This document shows, piece after piece, positions 53,907-62,515 of a stretch of DNA of 64,000 nucleotides. Under the pieces are notes generated by a model, which was not told where the DNA came from, did not search any database, and worked only from the letters and a program-made list of their open reading frames with translations. The position numbers and the translations under genes are program-made. Position 1 is the first letter of the stretch. Each line of letters opens with the position of its first letter. The DNA is from Amycolatopsis thermoflava N1165 (GTDB taxonomy: Bacteria > Actinomycetota > Actinomycetes > Mycobacteriales > Pseudonocardiaceae). The stretch lies in assembly GCF_000473265.1 (NCBI RefSeq), contig NZ_KI421511.1, positions 6,120,360 to 6,184,359 of the forward strand, written 5' to 3'.

Positions 53907-53968
53907 GGTGTGTTCCCTCCTGGTCATGCTGTGTGCGCAGCCCCGGTGAGCTGCGGTTTCGCGCCCGC

Positions 53969-54044
53969 GTTGAGCGAGTGGTACTCAAGTTCTATCTCGG
54001 GCGCGTGTTGGGCGTCAATCAGACTTGAGTGCTGCTCGCTCAAC
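53969..54044. promoter_or_regulatory. Two HAIR operators upstream of dnaK
   Basis: Read on the minus strand, 53969-53989 is CTTGAGT-N7-GCTCAAC; 54024-54044 is CTTGAGT-N7-GCTCAAC on the plus strand. Both match the HspR consensus, in opposite orientation, 55 bases apart. The outer one includes the stop codon of the upstream hydrolase gene. Confidence 0.9.
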
Positions 54045-55413
54045 CTTTCTGACAGGGTAACGAGCGGGTCTGCGGTGTTGTTCCCGGCGTACCCGAAATC
54101 AGGTAGGCCGCCTCGTGGGACCGCGCACAGGCGGAGTTGTACACCCCCGTGTGGCCGTCCTCGGCGTAGGTGAGCAGCACGCTGCGCTCGATCCGGGCCG
54201 CGAGGCTGCGCGCCCAGCTCAGCGGCGTGGCCGGGTCGTGCTCCCCGCCGACCACCAGGATCGGCGGGGCCCCGCGGACGGGCTCGGCGTGCGGCGGGTT
54301 CGCCGCCGGCACGGGCCAGCCGAGGCAGCCCGACGCGAAGTCCCAGAACTCGGAGTAGCGCCAGCTGTGCGGCGCGGCTTCCCGGACCCGGTCGGCCGTC
54401 CGGCGCAGGTCGGCCGGGCCGGTGAAGGGCGACGGGAAGTCCTGGCAGCCGACGGCCCGGTAGGCGGGGTACTCGGCCGAGCCGAAGGGCATGGCCGAGG
54501 TCAGCGCGCTCGCGTCGGCCGGCGCGGCGCGCAGGGCGTCGGCCAGCCGCGGCCACAGCTGCGGGAAGTAGAGGTGCGAGTAGACGCCCGCGGCCAGCTC
54601 CTCGGGCGTGGCGTGGCGGCCGAGTTGTGCCGAGGGCGCGCCGGTGGTCATGAGCGCGTCGTAGCGGGCGAGCACGTCGTCGCCGCAGGTGCCCGCGCAC
54701 CACCGCGCGAAGCGCAGCAGGGCGTCCTCGGTCGCCGCGGCCGCGTCGAGGACGGCCCGCCGCGTCGGCAGGGCGTGGTCGACGGCGCCGTCCAGGACCA
54801 TCGCGCGCACGTGCTGCGGGTGGCGGGCGGCGTAGAGCGCGCCGATCTCGGTGCCGTACGAGGCGCCCAGCCAGGAGATCCGCTCCTCGCCGATGGCGAG
54901 CCGGATCCGCTCGACGTCCTCGGCGACGGTGGCCGTGTCGACGTCGCGGGGTCCGCGGCAGCCGAGGCCGACGTGCCGGTTGTGCGCGGCCAGCCGCGCG
55001 TAGCCGGCGTCGTCGGCGGGGAAGCGGCTGACCGCGGGGTCGTGCACCGGGCCGCAGGTGACCGCCGGGGTGCTGCCGCCGACGCCGCGCGGGTCGAAGC
55101 CGATGATGTCGAACCGCTGGTTGAGCTCGGCGAACTCGGGCGTGGCGAGGCCGAGGCCGCCGTAGCCGACGACATCGGCGCCGGATCCGCCCGGGCCGCC
55201 CGGGTTGACCAGCAGCGAGCCGATGCGGCGGGCCGGGTCGAGCGCGGGCAGGCGGGCCAGCCGCAGCGTCGCGCCGGGCACGTCGAGCTCGGCGCACTGC
55301 AGGCGCTGCGCGGTCTGCGGGGTGGCGCAGTCGCGCCAGGTCAGCGCGGGTGCGGCGGGGGTGGCGACGGGGGCCACGAGCAGAGTCGCGGCGAGGGCGA
55401 GCGCGGGGATCAT
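54040..55413 (-). CDS. Secreted alpha/beta hydrolase, tripeptidyl aminopeptidase-like
   Basis: A 457-residue exported hydrolase of the S33/SlpD-TAP group. A signal peptide is at 1-20 (MIPALALAATLLVAPVATPA). The oxyanion loop LLVNPGGPGGSGADVVGYGG (about 67-86), DIIGFDPRGVGGSTPAVTC (about 101-119), the nucleophile elbow WLGASYGTEIGALYA (about 180-194), the acid in VVGGEHDPATPLSWA (about 400-414) and the base in EDGHTGVYNS (about 426-435) complete the triad. The C-terminal TAP domain is present. It likely trims N-terminal peptides outside the cell. ATG 55413 overlaps the stop of the DUF4097 gene. Confidence 0.9.
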   Translation of the reverse strand: MIPALALAATLLVAPVATPAAPALTWRDCATPQTAQRLQCAELDVPGATLRLARLPALDPARRIGSLLVNPGGPGGSGADVVGYGGLGLATPEFAELNQRFDIIGFDPRGVGGSTPAVTCGPVHDPAVSRFPADDAGYARLAAHNRHVGLGCRGPRDVDTATVAEDVERIRLAIGEERISWLGASYGTEIGALYAARHPQHVRAMVLDGAVDHALPTRRAVLDAAAATEDALLRFARWCAGTCGDDVLARYDALMTTGAPSAQLGRHATPEELAAGVYSHLYFPQLWPRLADALRAAPADASALTSAMPFGSAEYPAYRAVGCQDFPSPFTGPADLRRTADRVREAAPHSWRYSEFWDFASGCLGWPVPAANPPHAEPVRGAPPILVVGGEHDPATPLSWARSLAARIERSVLLTYAEDGHTGVYNSACARSHEAAYLISGTPGTTPQTRSLPCQKG

Positions 55414-56087
55414 GCCTGCTTCACGCTCGCGTCGCCGCTGGAGGTGCTGACGTCGAGGACGTACGGGGCCGACGGGTCCTGGACGACCTCGATCGACCGG
55501 TCGCCGCTCCTGGTCTCGCCGGTGACCCGGTAGCGGTCGGCGGGCACGACGATGCGGATGTCGCCGCTCTGGGCCTCGGCTTGGACGTTCTGCGCGGTGG
55601 CGAGGTCGACCTCGATGCTGCCCGACTTGGTCCGGGCCGTGACCGGGCCGGTGACGTCCTCGACGCGGATGTCCCCGGAACTGGCGGCCAGGTCCACCGA
55701 CGCGGTGCCGTAGACGCTGAGGCTGCCGGAGCGGACCTCGCCGGTCACGGTGGTCCCGCGCGGGACCACCACCTCGTAGTCGACGGTGCAGTCCCCGCCG
55801 CAGCCGTCGAGGACCAGCTGGGCGCCGTCCAGGTGGAAGGCCCGGTCCGGCCGGTCGCCGTCGTAATGGAGGACCTGGTTGACCGACGTCGTGGCGGTGT
55901 CCTCGACGCGGATCCGCACGTCGCCGGAGTTGTTGTCGACGCGGACCGACGACACCGGCTGGGCGACGGTATCGGTGATCTCGGCGCGGTCCGAGATGCG
56001 CCACCAGTTCCAGTTCCAGCCGAGCGCGAGCCCGATCCCCGCCACGATGAGGGCGATCCCGCCTATCGCGAGTGCCGGCTTGCGCAT
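55410..56087 (-). CDS. DUF4097 beta-helix protein with membrane anchor
   Basis: A 225-residue protein. Residues 5-24 are a transmembrane segment (ALAIGGIALIVAGIGLALGW) followed by WNWNWW, probably at the outer membrane surface. The rest is a repeated-strand DUF4097 domain with SVRVDNNSGDVRIRVEDT, GEVRSGSLSVYGTASVDL, AASSGDIRVEDVTGPVTART, KSGSIEVDLATAQ and AQSGDIRIVVPADRYRV. It is extracytoplasmic by the anchor topology. Function unknown. GGGGAGGA precedes ATG 56087. Coupled to the secreted hydrolase gene. Confidence 0.84.
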   Translation of the reverse strand: MRKPALAIGGIALIVAGIGLALGWNWNWWRISDRAEITDTVAQPVSSVRVDNNSGDVRIRVEDTATTSVNQVLHYDGDRPDRAFHLDGAQLVLDGCGGDCTVDYEVVVPRGTTVTGEVRSGSLSVYGTASVDLAASSGDIRVEDVTGPVTARTKSGSIEVDLATAQNVQAEAQSGDIRIVVPADRYRVTGETRSGDRSIEVVQDPSAPYVLDVSTSSGDASVKQA

Positions 56088-56234
56088 TGCGTCCTCCCCA
56101 GTGAACTTTGCTGTGCCGGTCACGCTATGGCCTGGGCGTGGCGCGCCGGTATCAGGGAAGCCCCCGGTTCATCCCGGGGGTCACCCCGAACGGCACTAGG
56201 GTGATCACGGCCATTCTGTGACGAGGAGGAATCG

Positions 56235-56777
56235 ATGCCACAACCACCGAATCCGTACGACTTCCTGCCGTCGGTGCCGGCCTTCACGGTGCGCAGCGAC
56301 GACGTGGCGGACGGGGAGACGCTCGCGGCGCCGCACCTCAGCGGGATCTTCGGCGTCCCCGGCGGCGAGGACCGGTCGCCGCACCTGGCGTGGGAGGGCT
56401 TCCCCGCCGGGACCAAGAGCTTCGCCGTGACCTGCTACGACCCGGACGCCCCGACGGCCAGCGGGTTCTGGCACTGGGCGGTGTACAACATCCCGGCCTC
56501 GGTGACTTCGCTCCCGTCGGGCGCCGGGGACGCGTCGGGTTCCGGCCTGCCGTCCGGCGCCGTGACGGTGACCAACGACGGTGGCGTGCGACAGTTCCTG
56601 GGCGCCGCGCCGCCGCCGGGGCACGGGCCGCACCGGTACTTCTTCGTGGTGCACGCGCTCGACGTGGAGTCCCTGGACCTCCCCGACACCGCGACGCCCG
56701 CGTTCCTGGGCTTCAACATGTTCGGGGCGACGCTGGCGCGCGCGATGGTCGTGCCGGTGTACGAGAACAAGGGCTGA
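56235..56777 (+). CDS. YbhB/YbcL (PEBP) family protein
   Basis: A 180-residue phosphatidylethanolamine-binding-like protein (Raf kinase inhibitor-like in bacteria). The ligand-pocket motifs are seen: CYDPDAPTASGFWHWAVYNI (about 66-85, with DPDAP and the HW pair), and GPHRYFFVVHALDVESLDLP (about 133-152). Bacterial members are cytosolic and of uncertain role. GAGGAGG precedes ATG 56235 by six bases. Divergent from the DUF4097 gene. A short stem CCCCCGG/CCGGGGG (56161-56180) lies in between. Confidence 0.88.
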   Translation: MPQPPNPYDFLPSVPAFTVRSDDVADGETLAAPHLSGIFGVPGGEDRSPHLAWEGFPAGTKSFAVTCYDPDAPTASGFWHWAVYNIPASVTSLPSGAGDASGSGLPSGAVTVTNDGGVRQFLGAAPPPGHGPHRYFFVVHALDVESLDLPDTATPAFLGFNMFGATLARAMVVPVYENKG

Positions 56778-56825
56778 GTCCTTTCACCTCCCCCGGATGA
56801 GGTGCCGCGTGGCGACCGCACGCCA

Positions 56826-56839
56826 TGGTCTCCGGACCA
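56826..56839. promoter_or_regulatory. Short inverted repeat before MFS gene
   Basis: TGGTC-TCCG-GACCA, 20 bases before the MFS start. Possibly a repressor site for the nearby TetR (58327-58887), but it differs from the palindrome at 59221-59236, so the link is weak. Confidence 0.25.
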
Positions 56840-56859
56840 CGCGCACGCGGGGAGGCGGA

Positions 56860-58326
56860 ATGTCCACGACCAGCGCGGTGAAGACCGGCGGGGTGCTCGG
56901 CACCGCATGCGTCTCCACCTTCATCGTCAACGTGAACACCTCGGCGGTCAGCATCCTGCTGCCGTCGATCAGCGCGGACCTCGGCGCGTCCCTGGCGGTG
57001 CTGCAATGGGCGGTCACCGGGTACATGCTCGTCGGGGCCGCGACGATCGTGACGTCCGGCGCGCTCGGCGACGTCTTCGGGCGCCGCCGGGTGTTCGTGC
57101 TGGGTCTCGGGCTGTTCGTGGTGTCGTGCGTCCTGATCGCGCTCGCGCCCGGCGGGTGGATGGTCGTCGTCGGCCGGGTCGTGCAGGGTGCCGCCGGCGC
57201 CGCGATCCTCGCCGCCGGGCTCAGCCTGCTGTCGGTCGTCACCGAGGGGCCGGCGCAGATGCGCTCGGTCGCGTACTGGGGCGCCGCGGCGGCCGCCGGC
57301 GCCGCGGCCGGGCCCGTGCTCGGCGGTGTCCTCAACGAGGCCGCCGGGTGGCAGGGCCTGTTCTGGATCGCGGCGGCGGTGGCCGCCGCGTGCGTCCCCT
57401 GGGCGGTGCGGACGGTGCCGGAGTCCCGCGACCCGGACCGGCCCCGCTCGATCGACGTCCCTGGCACGCTGCTGGTGGCATGCGTGCTGGCGCCCTTCGT
57501 GTTCGCGATGACGAAGGGCTCGGACTGGGGCTGGTGGTCGGTGCCCACCGTGGTCTGCCTCGCCGTCACCGCGCTCGCCGCGATCGCCTTCCCGGTGGTG
57601 GAGCGCCGGATGGCCGCGCCGCTGGTCGACCTGCGGCTGCTGCGGAACCCGGTGCTGGTCGGCGCGACACTGGCGATCCTCATCGGGGCGGGCGCGATCG
57701 CCGGGTTGTCGTTCCTGATCAGCCTCTACTTCCAGGACCCGGCGACGTTCGGGATGAGCAGCCTGCTGGCCGGCCTGGCGTGCCTGCCGGTGGCGGCGCT
57801 GGTCGTCGCCGTCGCCCCCGCGGTCACGCCGCTGGCGCACAAGTTCGGGCCGCGGCCGGTGATCGTGGCCGGGTTCGTGCTGATGACCGCCGGGTTCGCG
57901 GTGCTCGCCGTGATCCGCGCGTCGTGGTCGTACTGGGCGATCCTGCCGTCCCTGCTGGGGATCGCGGTGGGGCTGGGGCTGTCCAACGGGCCCGCCTCGG
58001 CGCTGTCCACGAGCGCGGTCCGCGACGAGGACGTCGGCGCCGCGTCCGGGGTGTCCAACATGGCGCGCTACGTCGGCGGCGCCGTGCTGACCGCCGTCGT
58101 GGCCGGGATCTACTCCTCGGTCACGGCGACCCGGACGGCGACCGGAGGCGCTCCGGCGGAGGCCCTCGCCACCGGTTTCGGTAGGGCGTCGCTGGCGCTG
58201 GCGATCTTCTCCGCGGCCGGCGTCCTGCTCGGCATGCTGGCCGCGCGCCGCACCCACCGGGGGGTCGCGGCCGAACGCGTGTCCGCGACCGCGGCGGTCG
58301 CCCACACGGTGCCGGTCCCGCGCTGA
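56860..58326 (+). CDS. MFS drug-efflux-type transporter (DHA2 family)
   Basis: A 488-residue, 14-helix exporter: VNTSAVSILLPSISADLGAS in helix 1, SGALGDVFGRRRVFVLGLGL (loop 2-3), RVVQGAAGAAILAAGLSLLS and AAAAGAAAGPVLGGVLNEAA (antiporter motif C). There are no added C-terminal domains, unlike the other two DHA2 proteins here. GGAGG precedes ATG 56860. It ends directly before the stop of a converging TetR gene, which may regulate it. The substrate is unknown. Confidence 0.88.
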   Translation: MSTTSAVKTGGVLGTACVSTFIVNVNTSAVSILLPSISADLGASLAVLQWAVTGYMLVGAATIVTSGALGDVFGRRRVFVLGLGLFVVSCVLIALAPGGWMVVVGRVVQGAAGAAILAAGLSLLSVVTEGPAQMRSVAYWGAAAAAGAAAGPVLGGVLNEAAGWQGLFWIAAAVAAACVPWAVRTVPESRDPDRPRSIDVPGTLLVACVLAPFVFAMTKGSDWGWWSVPTVVCLAVTALAAIAFPVVERRMAAPLVDLRLLRNPVLVGATLAILIGAGAIAGLSFLISLYFQDPATFGMSSLLAGLACLPVAALVVAVAPAVTPLAHKFGPRPVIVAGFVLMTAGFAVLAVIRASWSYWAILPSLLGIAVGLGLSNGPASALSTSAVRDEDVGAASGVSNMARYVGGAVLTAVVAGIYSSVTATRTATGGAPAEALATGFGRASLALAIFSAAGVLLGMLAARRTHRGVAAERVSATAAVAHTVPVPR

Positions 58327-58887
58327 TCACCGGGGTTTCAGCAGGTACTCCACGGTCGGCCGGAGCTCCTCGGCGGTCGGCGGCTCGTCGTCGATGAGGC
58401 CCTGGATCAGCAGCCCGTCGATCCCGGCCAGGAACACCCGCAGCGCCACCAGGTCGTCCGGCCGCACCATCGTCGTCAGCACGTCCAGCCACCGCCGCGC
58501 CGCCGGCCGCAGCTCGGGCCGCCGCGCGGCCAGCAGGTACAGCTCGTACTCCGCCATCGTCCGGCCCCGTCGCGGGCCCAGCGCCTCCGCGAGCAGGGTC
58601 GCCACCTCGGAAGCGCCCCGGCTGCCCCGCGACCGGGCCCGGTCGATCGTCCAGTACACCTCGGTCGCCATGTCGCGCGCGCACGAGATCAAGGTCGCGA
58701 TCAGCAGGTCGTCGAGCGTCTCGAAGTGATAGGTCGTCGACGTCGTCGGCACCCCGGCCTCGGCCGCGACCGTCCGGTGGGTCACCCCGGCGACGCCGTC
58801 CCGCTCGATCACCCGCAGCGTCGCGTCGATGATCTCCTGCCGCCGCTTCTCGCCGCGGGCCCGCCGCCCGTCGCGCTGGGGCTTCAC
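58327..58887 (-). CDS. TetR family transcriptional regulator
   Basis: A 186-residue TetR protein: HTH at about 17-60 (EIIDATLRVIERDGVAGVTH, RTVAAEAGVPTTSTTYHFET) and an all-helical C-terminal domain. GTG 58887 overlaps the stop of the SMR gene (GTGA). It is therefore the second gene of an SMR-TetR transcript and probably represses that operon through the palindrome at 59221-59236. Confidence 0.87.
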   Translation of the reverse strand: MKPQRDGRRARGEKRRQEIIDATLRVIERDGVAGVTHRTVAAEAGVPTTSTTYHFETLDDLLIATLISCARDMATEVYWTIDRARSRGSRGASEVATLLAEALGPRRGRTMAEYELYLLAARRPELRPAARRWLDVLTTMVRPDDLVALRVFLAGIDGLLIQGLIDDEPPTAEELRPTVEYLLKPR

Positions 58888-59207
58888 GCCGAACCCACCT
58901 CGATCAGCACCACACCGCCGATGACCAGCGCCAGCCCCGCCACGATCGTCGGGTTCACCGGCTCGCCGAGGAACAGCACGCCGATGATTGCGACCGCCGC
59001 CACGCCCACCGCGGCCCAGATCGCGTACGCCACCCCGACCGGCATCCCGCGCTTCAGCACGCTCGCCAGCGCCGCGAACGCGACGAGGTAGCCGGCCACG
59101 ACGACCAGCGACGGCCACAGTTTGGTGAAGCCCGCCGACAACTTCATCGAAACAGTGGCGGTGACCTCGGCCGCGATGGCCAGAGCGAGCAGCAGATAGG
59201 CGACCAT
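58884..59207 (-). CDS. SMR family multidrug efflux protein
   Basis: A 107-residue small multidrug resistance protein with four transmembrane helices. The essential Glu of helix 1 is in LLALAIAAEVTATVSMK (residue 14), followed by GFTKLWPSLV, AYAIWAAVGVAAVAIIGVLF (helix 3) and IVAGLALVIGGVVLIEVGS (helix 4). It works as a dual-topology dimer exporting cationic compounds or guanidinium. No partner SMR gene adjoins it. Confidence 0.92.
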   Translation of the reverse strand: MVAYLLLALAIAAEVTATVSMKLSAGFTKLWPSLVVVAGYLVAFAALASVLKRGMPVGVAYAIWAAVGVAAVAIIGVLFLGEPVNPTIVAGLALVIGGVVLIEVGSA

Positions 59208-59220
59208 CCCGCCAAACTAC

Positions 59221-59236
59221 CGGTACGATCGTCCCG
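59221..59236. promoter_or_regulatory. TetR-type operator of SMR-TetR operon
   Basis: CGGTACGATCGTCCCG is palindromic except for one mismatched pair, centred on GATC, 13 bases before the SMR start. This is a usual TetR site form. Also in this 147-base gap, GAGTCC (59246) and GGACTC (59267) form a weaker repeat. Confidence 0.55.
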
Positions 59237-59354
59237 ATATCCAGCGAGTCCTACGCCACACTCGTGGGACTCAACTCGCGCCGATCGGTTACTCATGGGT
59301 AAATCCGGTTAGGCTCCCGCCAACCCACCACATCACGGACGAAAGGCCCCGATC

Positions 59355-61640
59355 ATGGGTGCACTGCAGATCACGCTCGGCGTGGTCGGCGTCGCCGTAA
59401 GCATCGTCGCTTGGATCATGTTCGGCACCGGCGTGTACCGGATGGTCCGGATCATCCGGCTCGGTCAACCGGACGCGACGCGCAACGGCCCGTTCGGGCC
59501 GCGCATCACGACGCTGATCAAGGAGTTCGCCGCGCACACGCGGATGAACAAGTTCCGCCACGTCGGCCCATGGCACTGGCTGGTCATGTGGGGCTTCCTG
59601 ATCGGCTCGCTCGCGTGGTTCGAGGCCTACGGCGAGACGTTCGACCCGCACTTCCACTGGCCGATCATCGGCAACTGGAGCGTCTGGCTGCTGCTCACCG
59701 AACTGCTCGGCCTCGGCACCGTCGTCGGCGGTCTCGCGCTGGTGATCATCCGCCAGCTGAACCACCCGCGCCGCGCCGACCGGCAGTCGCGCTTCGCCGG
59801 GTCGAACTTCAAGCAGGCCTACTTCGTCGAGACCGTGGTGATCGTCGAGGGCCTCGGCATCCTCGGCGTGAAGGCGTTCAAGATCTCCAGCGGCATCGAG
59901 GACCCGGCGCTGTGGACGAGCTTCGTCACGAAGCCGCTCGCCGAGATCCTGCCCGCCAGCACGGTCGCGGTCACGATCACCGCGCTGATCAAGCTGCTCT
60001 CGGGCATGATCTGGCTCTACGTCGTCGGGCAGACGCTCACCATGGGTGTGGCCTGGCACCGCTTCAGCGCCTTCTTCAACATCTACTTCAAGCGCGAGGC
60101 CGACGGCGGCACCGCGCTGGGCGCCCTGAAGCCCATGATGAGCGGGGGCAAGCCGCTCGACTTCGAGGAGGCCGACCCGGAGAAGGACGTCTTCGGCGCC
60201 GGTCAGATCGAGGACTTCAGCTGGAAGGGCTGGCTCGACTTCACCACCTGCACCGAGTGCGGCCGCTGCCAGTCGCAGTGCCCGGCGTGGAACACCGGCA
60301 AGCCGCTGTCGCCGAAGCTGGTCATCACCCAGCTCCGCGACCACGCCTACGCGAAGGCGCCGTACCTGCTCGCGGGCGGCAAGAAGGACGTCACGGGTGA
60401 AGAGGTCGGCCTGACCGGCGAGAACCCGTACGCCGGCATCGACGTGCTGGCGCTGGCCGAGGCCGAGCGGCCGCTGGTCGGCGACGACGGCGGGGTCATC
60501 GACCCCGAGGTGCTGTGGTCGTGCACCACCTGCGGCGCGTGCGTGGAGCAGTGCCCGGTGGACATCGAGCACGTCGACCACATCGTCGACATGCGCCGTT
60601 ACCAGGTGATGATCGAGTCGAACTTCCCGACCGAGCTGAACGGGATGTTCAAGAACCTGGAGAACAAGGGCAACCCGTGGGGCCAGAACGCCAAGGACCG
60701 GATGGCCTGGGCCGAGGACCTGGACTTCGAGGTGCCGGTGTTCGACGGCGAGCTCGGCGACACCGAGTACCTGTTCTGGGTCGGCTGCGCCGGCGCGTTC
60801 GAGGACCGCGCGAAGAAGACCACCCGCGCGGTGGCCGAGCTGCTGCACATCGCGGGCGTCAAGTACACGGTGCTCGGCCCGGAGGAGTCGTGCACCGGTG
60901 ACCCGGCCCGTCGCGCCGGCAACGAGTTCCTGTTCCAGATGCTCGCGCAGCAGAACGTCGAGGTGCTGAACTCGGTGTTCGAGGGCCGCGAGGCAGGCAG
61001 CCGCAAGATCGTCGCGACCTGCGCGCACTGCTTCAACACGCTCGCCAACGAGTACCCGGAGCTGGGCGGGCAGTTCGAGGTCGTGCACCACACGCAGCTG
61101 CTCAACCGCCTGGTGCGGGAGAAGCGGCTGGTGCCGGTCGCGCCGATCGCGGACGACGTCACCTACCACGACCCGTGCTACCTGGGCCGGCACAACAAGG
61201 TCTACGAGGCGCCGCGTGAGCTGGTCGGCGCGTCCGGGGCGCAGTTCCGCGAGATGCCGCGCCACGGCGACCGGTCGATGTGCTGCGGCGCGGGCGGCGC
61301 GCGCATGTGGATGGAAGAGAAGATCGGCAAGCGGATCAACATCGAGCGCGTCGACGAGGCGCTCGGCACCGCGCCGTCGAAGATCGCGACCGGCTGCCCG
61401 TTCTGCCGCGTCATGCTCACCGACGGGGTGACCGCGCGACAGAACGACGGCAAGGCGAGCGAGAAGGTCGAGGTCGTGGACGTCTCGCAGCTGCTGCTGT
61501 CGGCGGTCAAGCGCCGTCCGCAGCCCGCGCCGGCGCCCGGTGCGGACTCGCTGCCCGCGGTCGAGTCGGACCCGCTGGAGGCCGACGCCCGGACGGACAA
61601 GGTGTCGACCGGCACGCCGCTGCCGACCGAGGACAAGTAG
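59355..61640 (+). CDS. Membrane iron-sulfur reductase (heterodisulfide reductase-like, Rv0338c type)
   Basis: A 761-residue protein. Residues 1-240 contain five or so transmembrane helices of the NarI/HdrE type (LQITLGVVGVAVSIVAWIMF, WHWLVMWGFLIGSLAWFEAY). Two [4Fe-4S] ferredoxin motifs follow, CTECGRCQSQCP (about 298-309) and CTTCGACVEQCP (about 391-402), then two CCG domains (CAHCFN ... and CCGAGGARM, about 560-650) as in HdrB/GlpC. It probably passes electrons between the quinone pool and a soluble partner. Orthologues are conserved in mycobacteria, where Rv0338c is reported essential (established knowledge, recalled). ATG 59355 with GAAAGG upstream. Confidence 0.9.
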   Translation: MGALQITLGVVGVAVSIVAWIMFGTGVYRMVRIIRLGQPDATRNGPFGPRITTLIKEFAAHTRMNKFRHVGPWHWLVMWGFLIGSLAWFEAYGETFDPHFHWPIIGNWSVWLLLTELLGLGTVVGGLALVIIRQLNHPRRADRQSRFAGSNFKQAYFVETVVIVEGLGILGVKAFKISSGIEDPALWTSFVTKPLAEILPASTVAVTITALIKLLSGMIWLYVVGQTLTMGVAWHRFSAFFNIYFKREADGGTALGALKPMMSGGKPLDFEEADPEKDVFGAGQIEDFSWKGWLDFTTCTECGRCQSQCPAWNTGKPLSPKLVITQLRDHAYAKAPYLLAGGKKDVTGEEVGLTGENPYAGIDVLALAEAERPLVGDDGGVIDPEVLWSCTTCGACVEQCPVDIEHVDHIVDMRRYQVMIESNFPTELNGMFKNLENKGNPWGQNAKDRMAWAEDLDFEVPVFDGELGDTEYLFWVGCAGAFEDRAKKTTRAVAELLHIAGVKYTVLGPEESCTGDPARRAGNEFLFQMLAQQNVEVLNSVFEGREAGSRKIVATCAHCFNTLANEYPELGGQFEVVHHTQLLNRLVREKRLVPVAPIADDVTYHDPCYLGRHNKVYEAPRELVGASGAQFREMPRHGDRSMCCGAGGARMWMEEKIGKRINIERVDEALGTAPSKIATGCPFCRVMLTDGVTARQNDGKASEKVEVVDVSQLLLSAVKRRPQPAPAPGADSLPAVESDPLEADARTDKVSTGTPLPTEDK

Positions 61641-61643
61641 CCC

Positions 61644-61680
61644 GAAGGCGCCCCCGCGAGTTCTACGCGGGGGCGCCTTC
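61644..61680. terminator. Intrinsic terminator after iron-sulfur reductase gene
   Basis: A perfect 15-base stem (GAAGGCGCCCCCGCG with CGCGGGGGCGCCTTC) with a 7-base loop, starting three bases after the stop codon and followed by TTCG. Confidence 0.88.
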
Positions 61681-61781
61681 TTCGTCACCACCCGTTGGGG
61701 TCTCGACACCCGGGTTATCCTGTTCGTCACGCTGCCGACGCTGCCCGCGGAGGATGTCGACGCGCGCGAACGGGGCTGAGC

Positions 61782-62495
61782 ATGGGAGTACCCGACGGGA
61801 CCGGACCGGCCGGTGAGCCGGGGGTCGCGCGCGCCGGTGCCCGGTTCCCGTCCGTGAAGCAGTTGCGGAAGCTGACCGGCGAACACGCCGAACCCCCTGG
61901 CCCGGAACCACAAGCTCCGGGCCGTGTCCCCGCCGAGACCACGAAGACCAAACGGGCCGCAGGCGCGCGGTTCCCGACCGAGAAGCAGCTCGCTCGGTTC
62001 GGTGAACCGGAGCCGCGGCCCGCGCCCGAACCGGAGCCCGAACCGTTGCCGGACCCCGAACCGCGCGAGGAGTTCAAACCCTCGCCGCGGCCCCGCCCCG
62101 AGCCCGCGCCCGCTGCCGAGCCGGAGCCCCCCGAGCTGCTCGACCCCGACGACGAGAACCGGCTGCGCGTGCGGCCGTACGTGCTGACCAAGGGGCGCAC
62201 GCACTCCGCCTACGAGCTGGCGATCGAGACGCTGGTCTCGGTCCGCGCCGACGCGAAGTGGACCGGTCCCGCGCTGAGCGCGGAGTACCAGCCGGTCCGC
62301 GCGGTGGTCGACACCCCGCGTTCGCTCGCCGAGGTCGCGGCGCTGCTGTCGATCCCGCTCGGCGTGGCCAGGGTGCTGTTGTCCGACATGGCCGAACTGG
62401 GGTTGCTGCACATCCACGGCATCGAACGGACCGCAGAGGGGCGCCCGCCGCTCGAGCTGATGAAGCGCGTGCTGGACGGCCTGCAGCGGTTGTGA
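61782..62495 (+). CDS. DUF742 family protein with Pro/Glu-rich N-terminus
   Basis: A 237-residue protein. The C-terminal 120 residues form a DUF742 winged-helix-like domain (RLRVRPYVLTKGRTHSAYEL, AVVDTPRSLAEVAALLSIPL, GVARVLLSDMAELGLLHIH). DUF742 proteins are normally the third component (CvnC) of actinobacterial conservons beside a sensor, a roadblock protein and a GTPase; none is present here. The N-terminal half is disordered and rich in Pro-Glu, with two copies of a short motif, GARFPSVKQLRKL and GARFPTEKQLARF. ATG 61782 is used. No ribosome binding site stands out. Confidence 0.82.
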   Translation: MGVPDGTGPAGEPGVARAGARFPSVKQLRKLTGEHAEPPGPEPQAPGRVPAETTKTKRAAGARFPTEKQLARFGEPEPRPAPEPEPEPLPDPEPREEFKPSPRPRPEPAPAAEPEPPELLDPDDENRLRVRPYVLTKGRTHSAYELAIETLVSVRADAKWTGPALSAEYQPVRAVVDTPRSLAEVAALLSIPLGVARVLLSDMAELGLLHIHGIERTAEGRPPLELMKRVLDGLQRL

Positions 62496-62515
62496 TCCGC
62501 TCGTAGGATCGGCCG

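Noticed and set aside
61644..61680. Riboswitch or attenuator
   Set aside because: The stem follows a stop codon by three bases and ends before TTCG, which fits a plain terminator.
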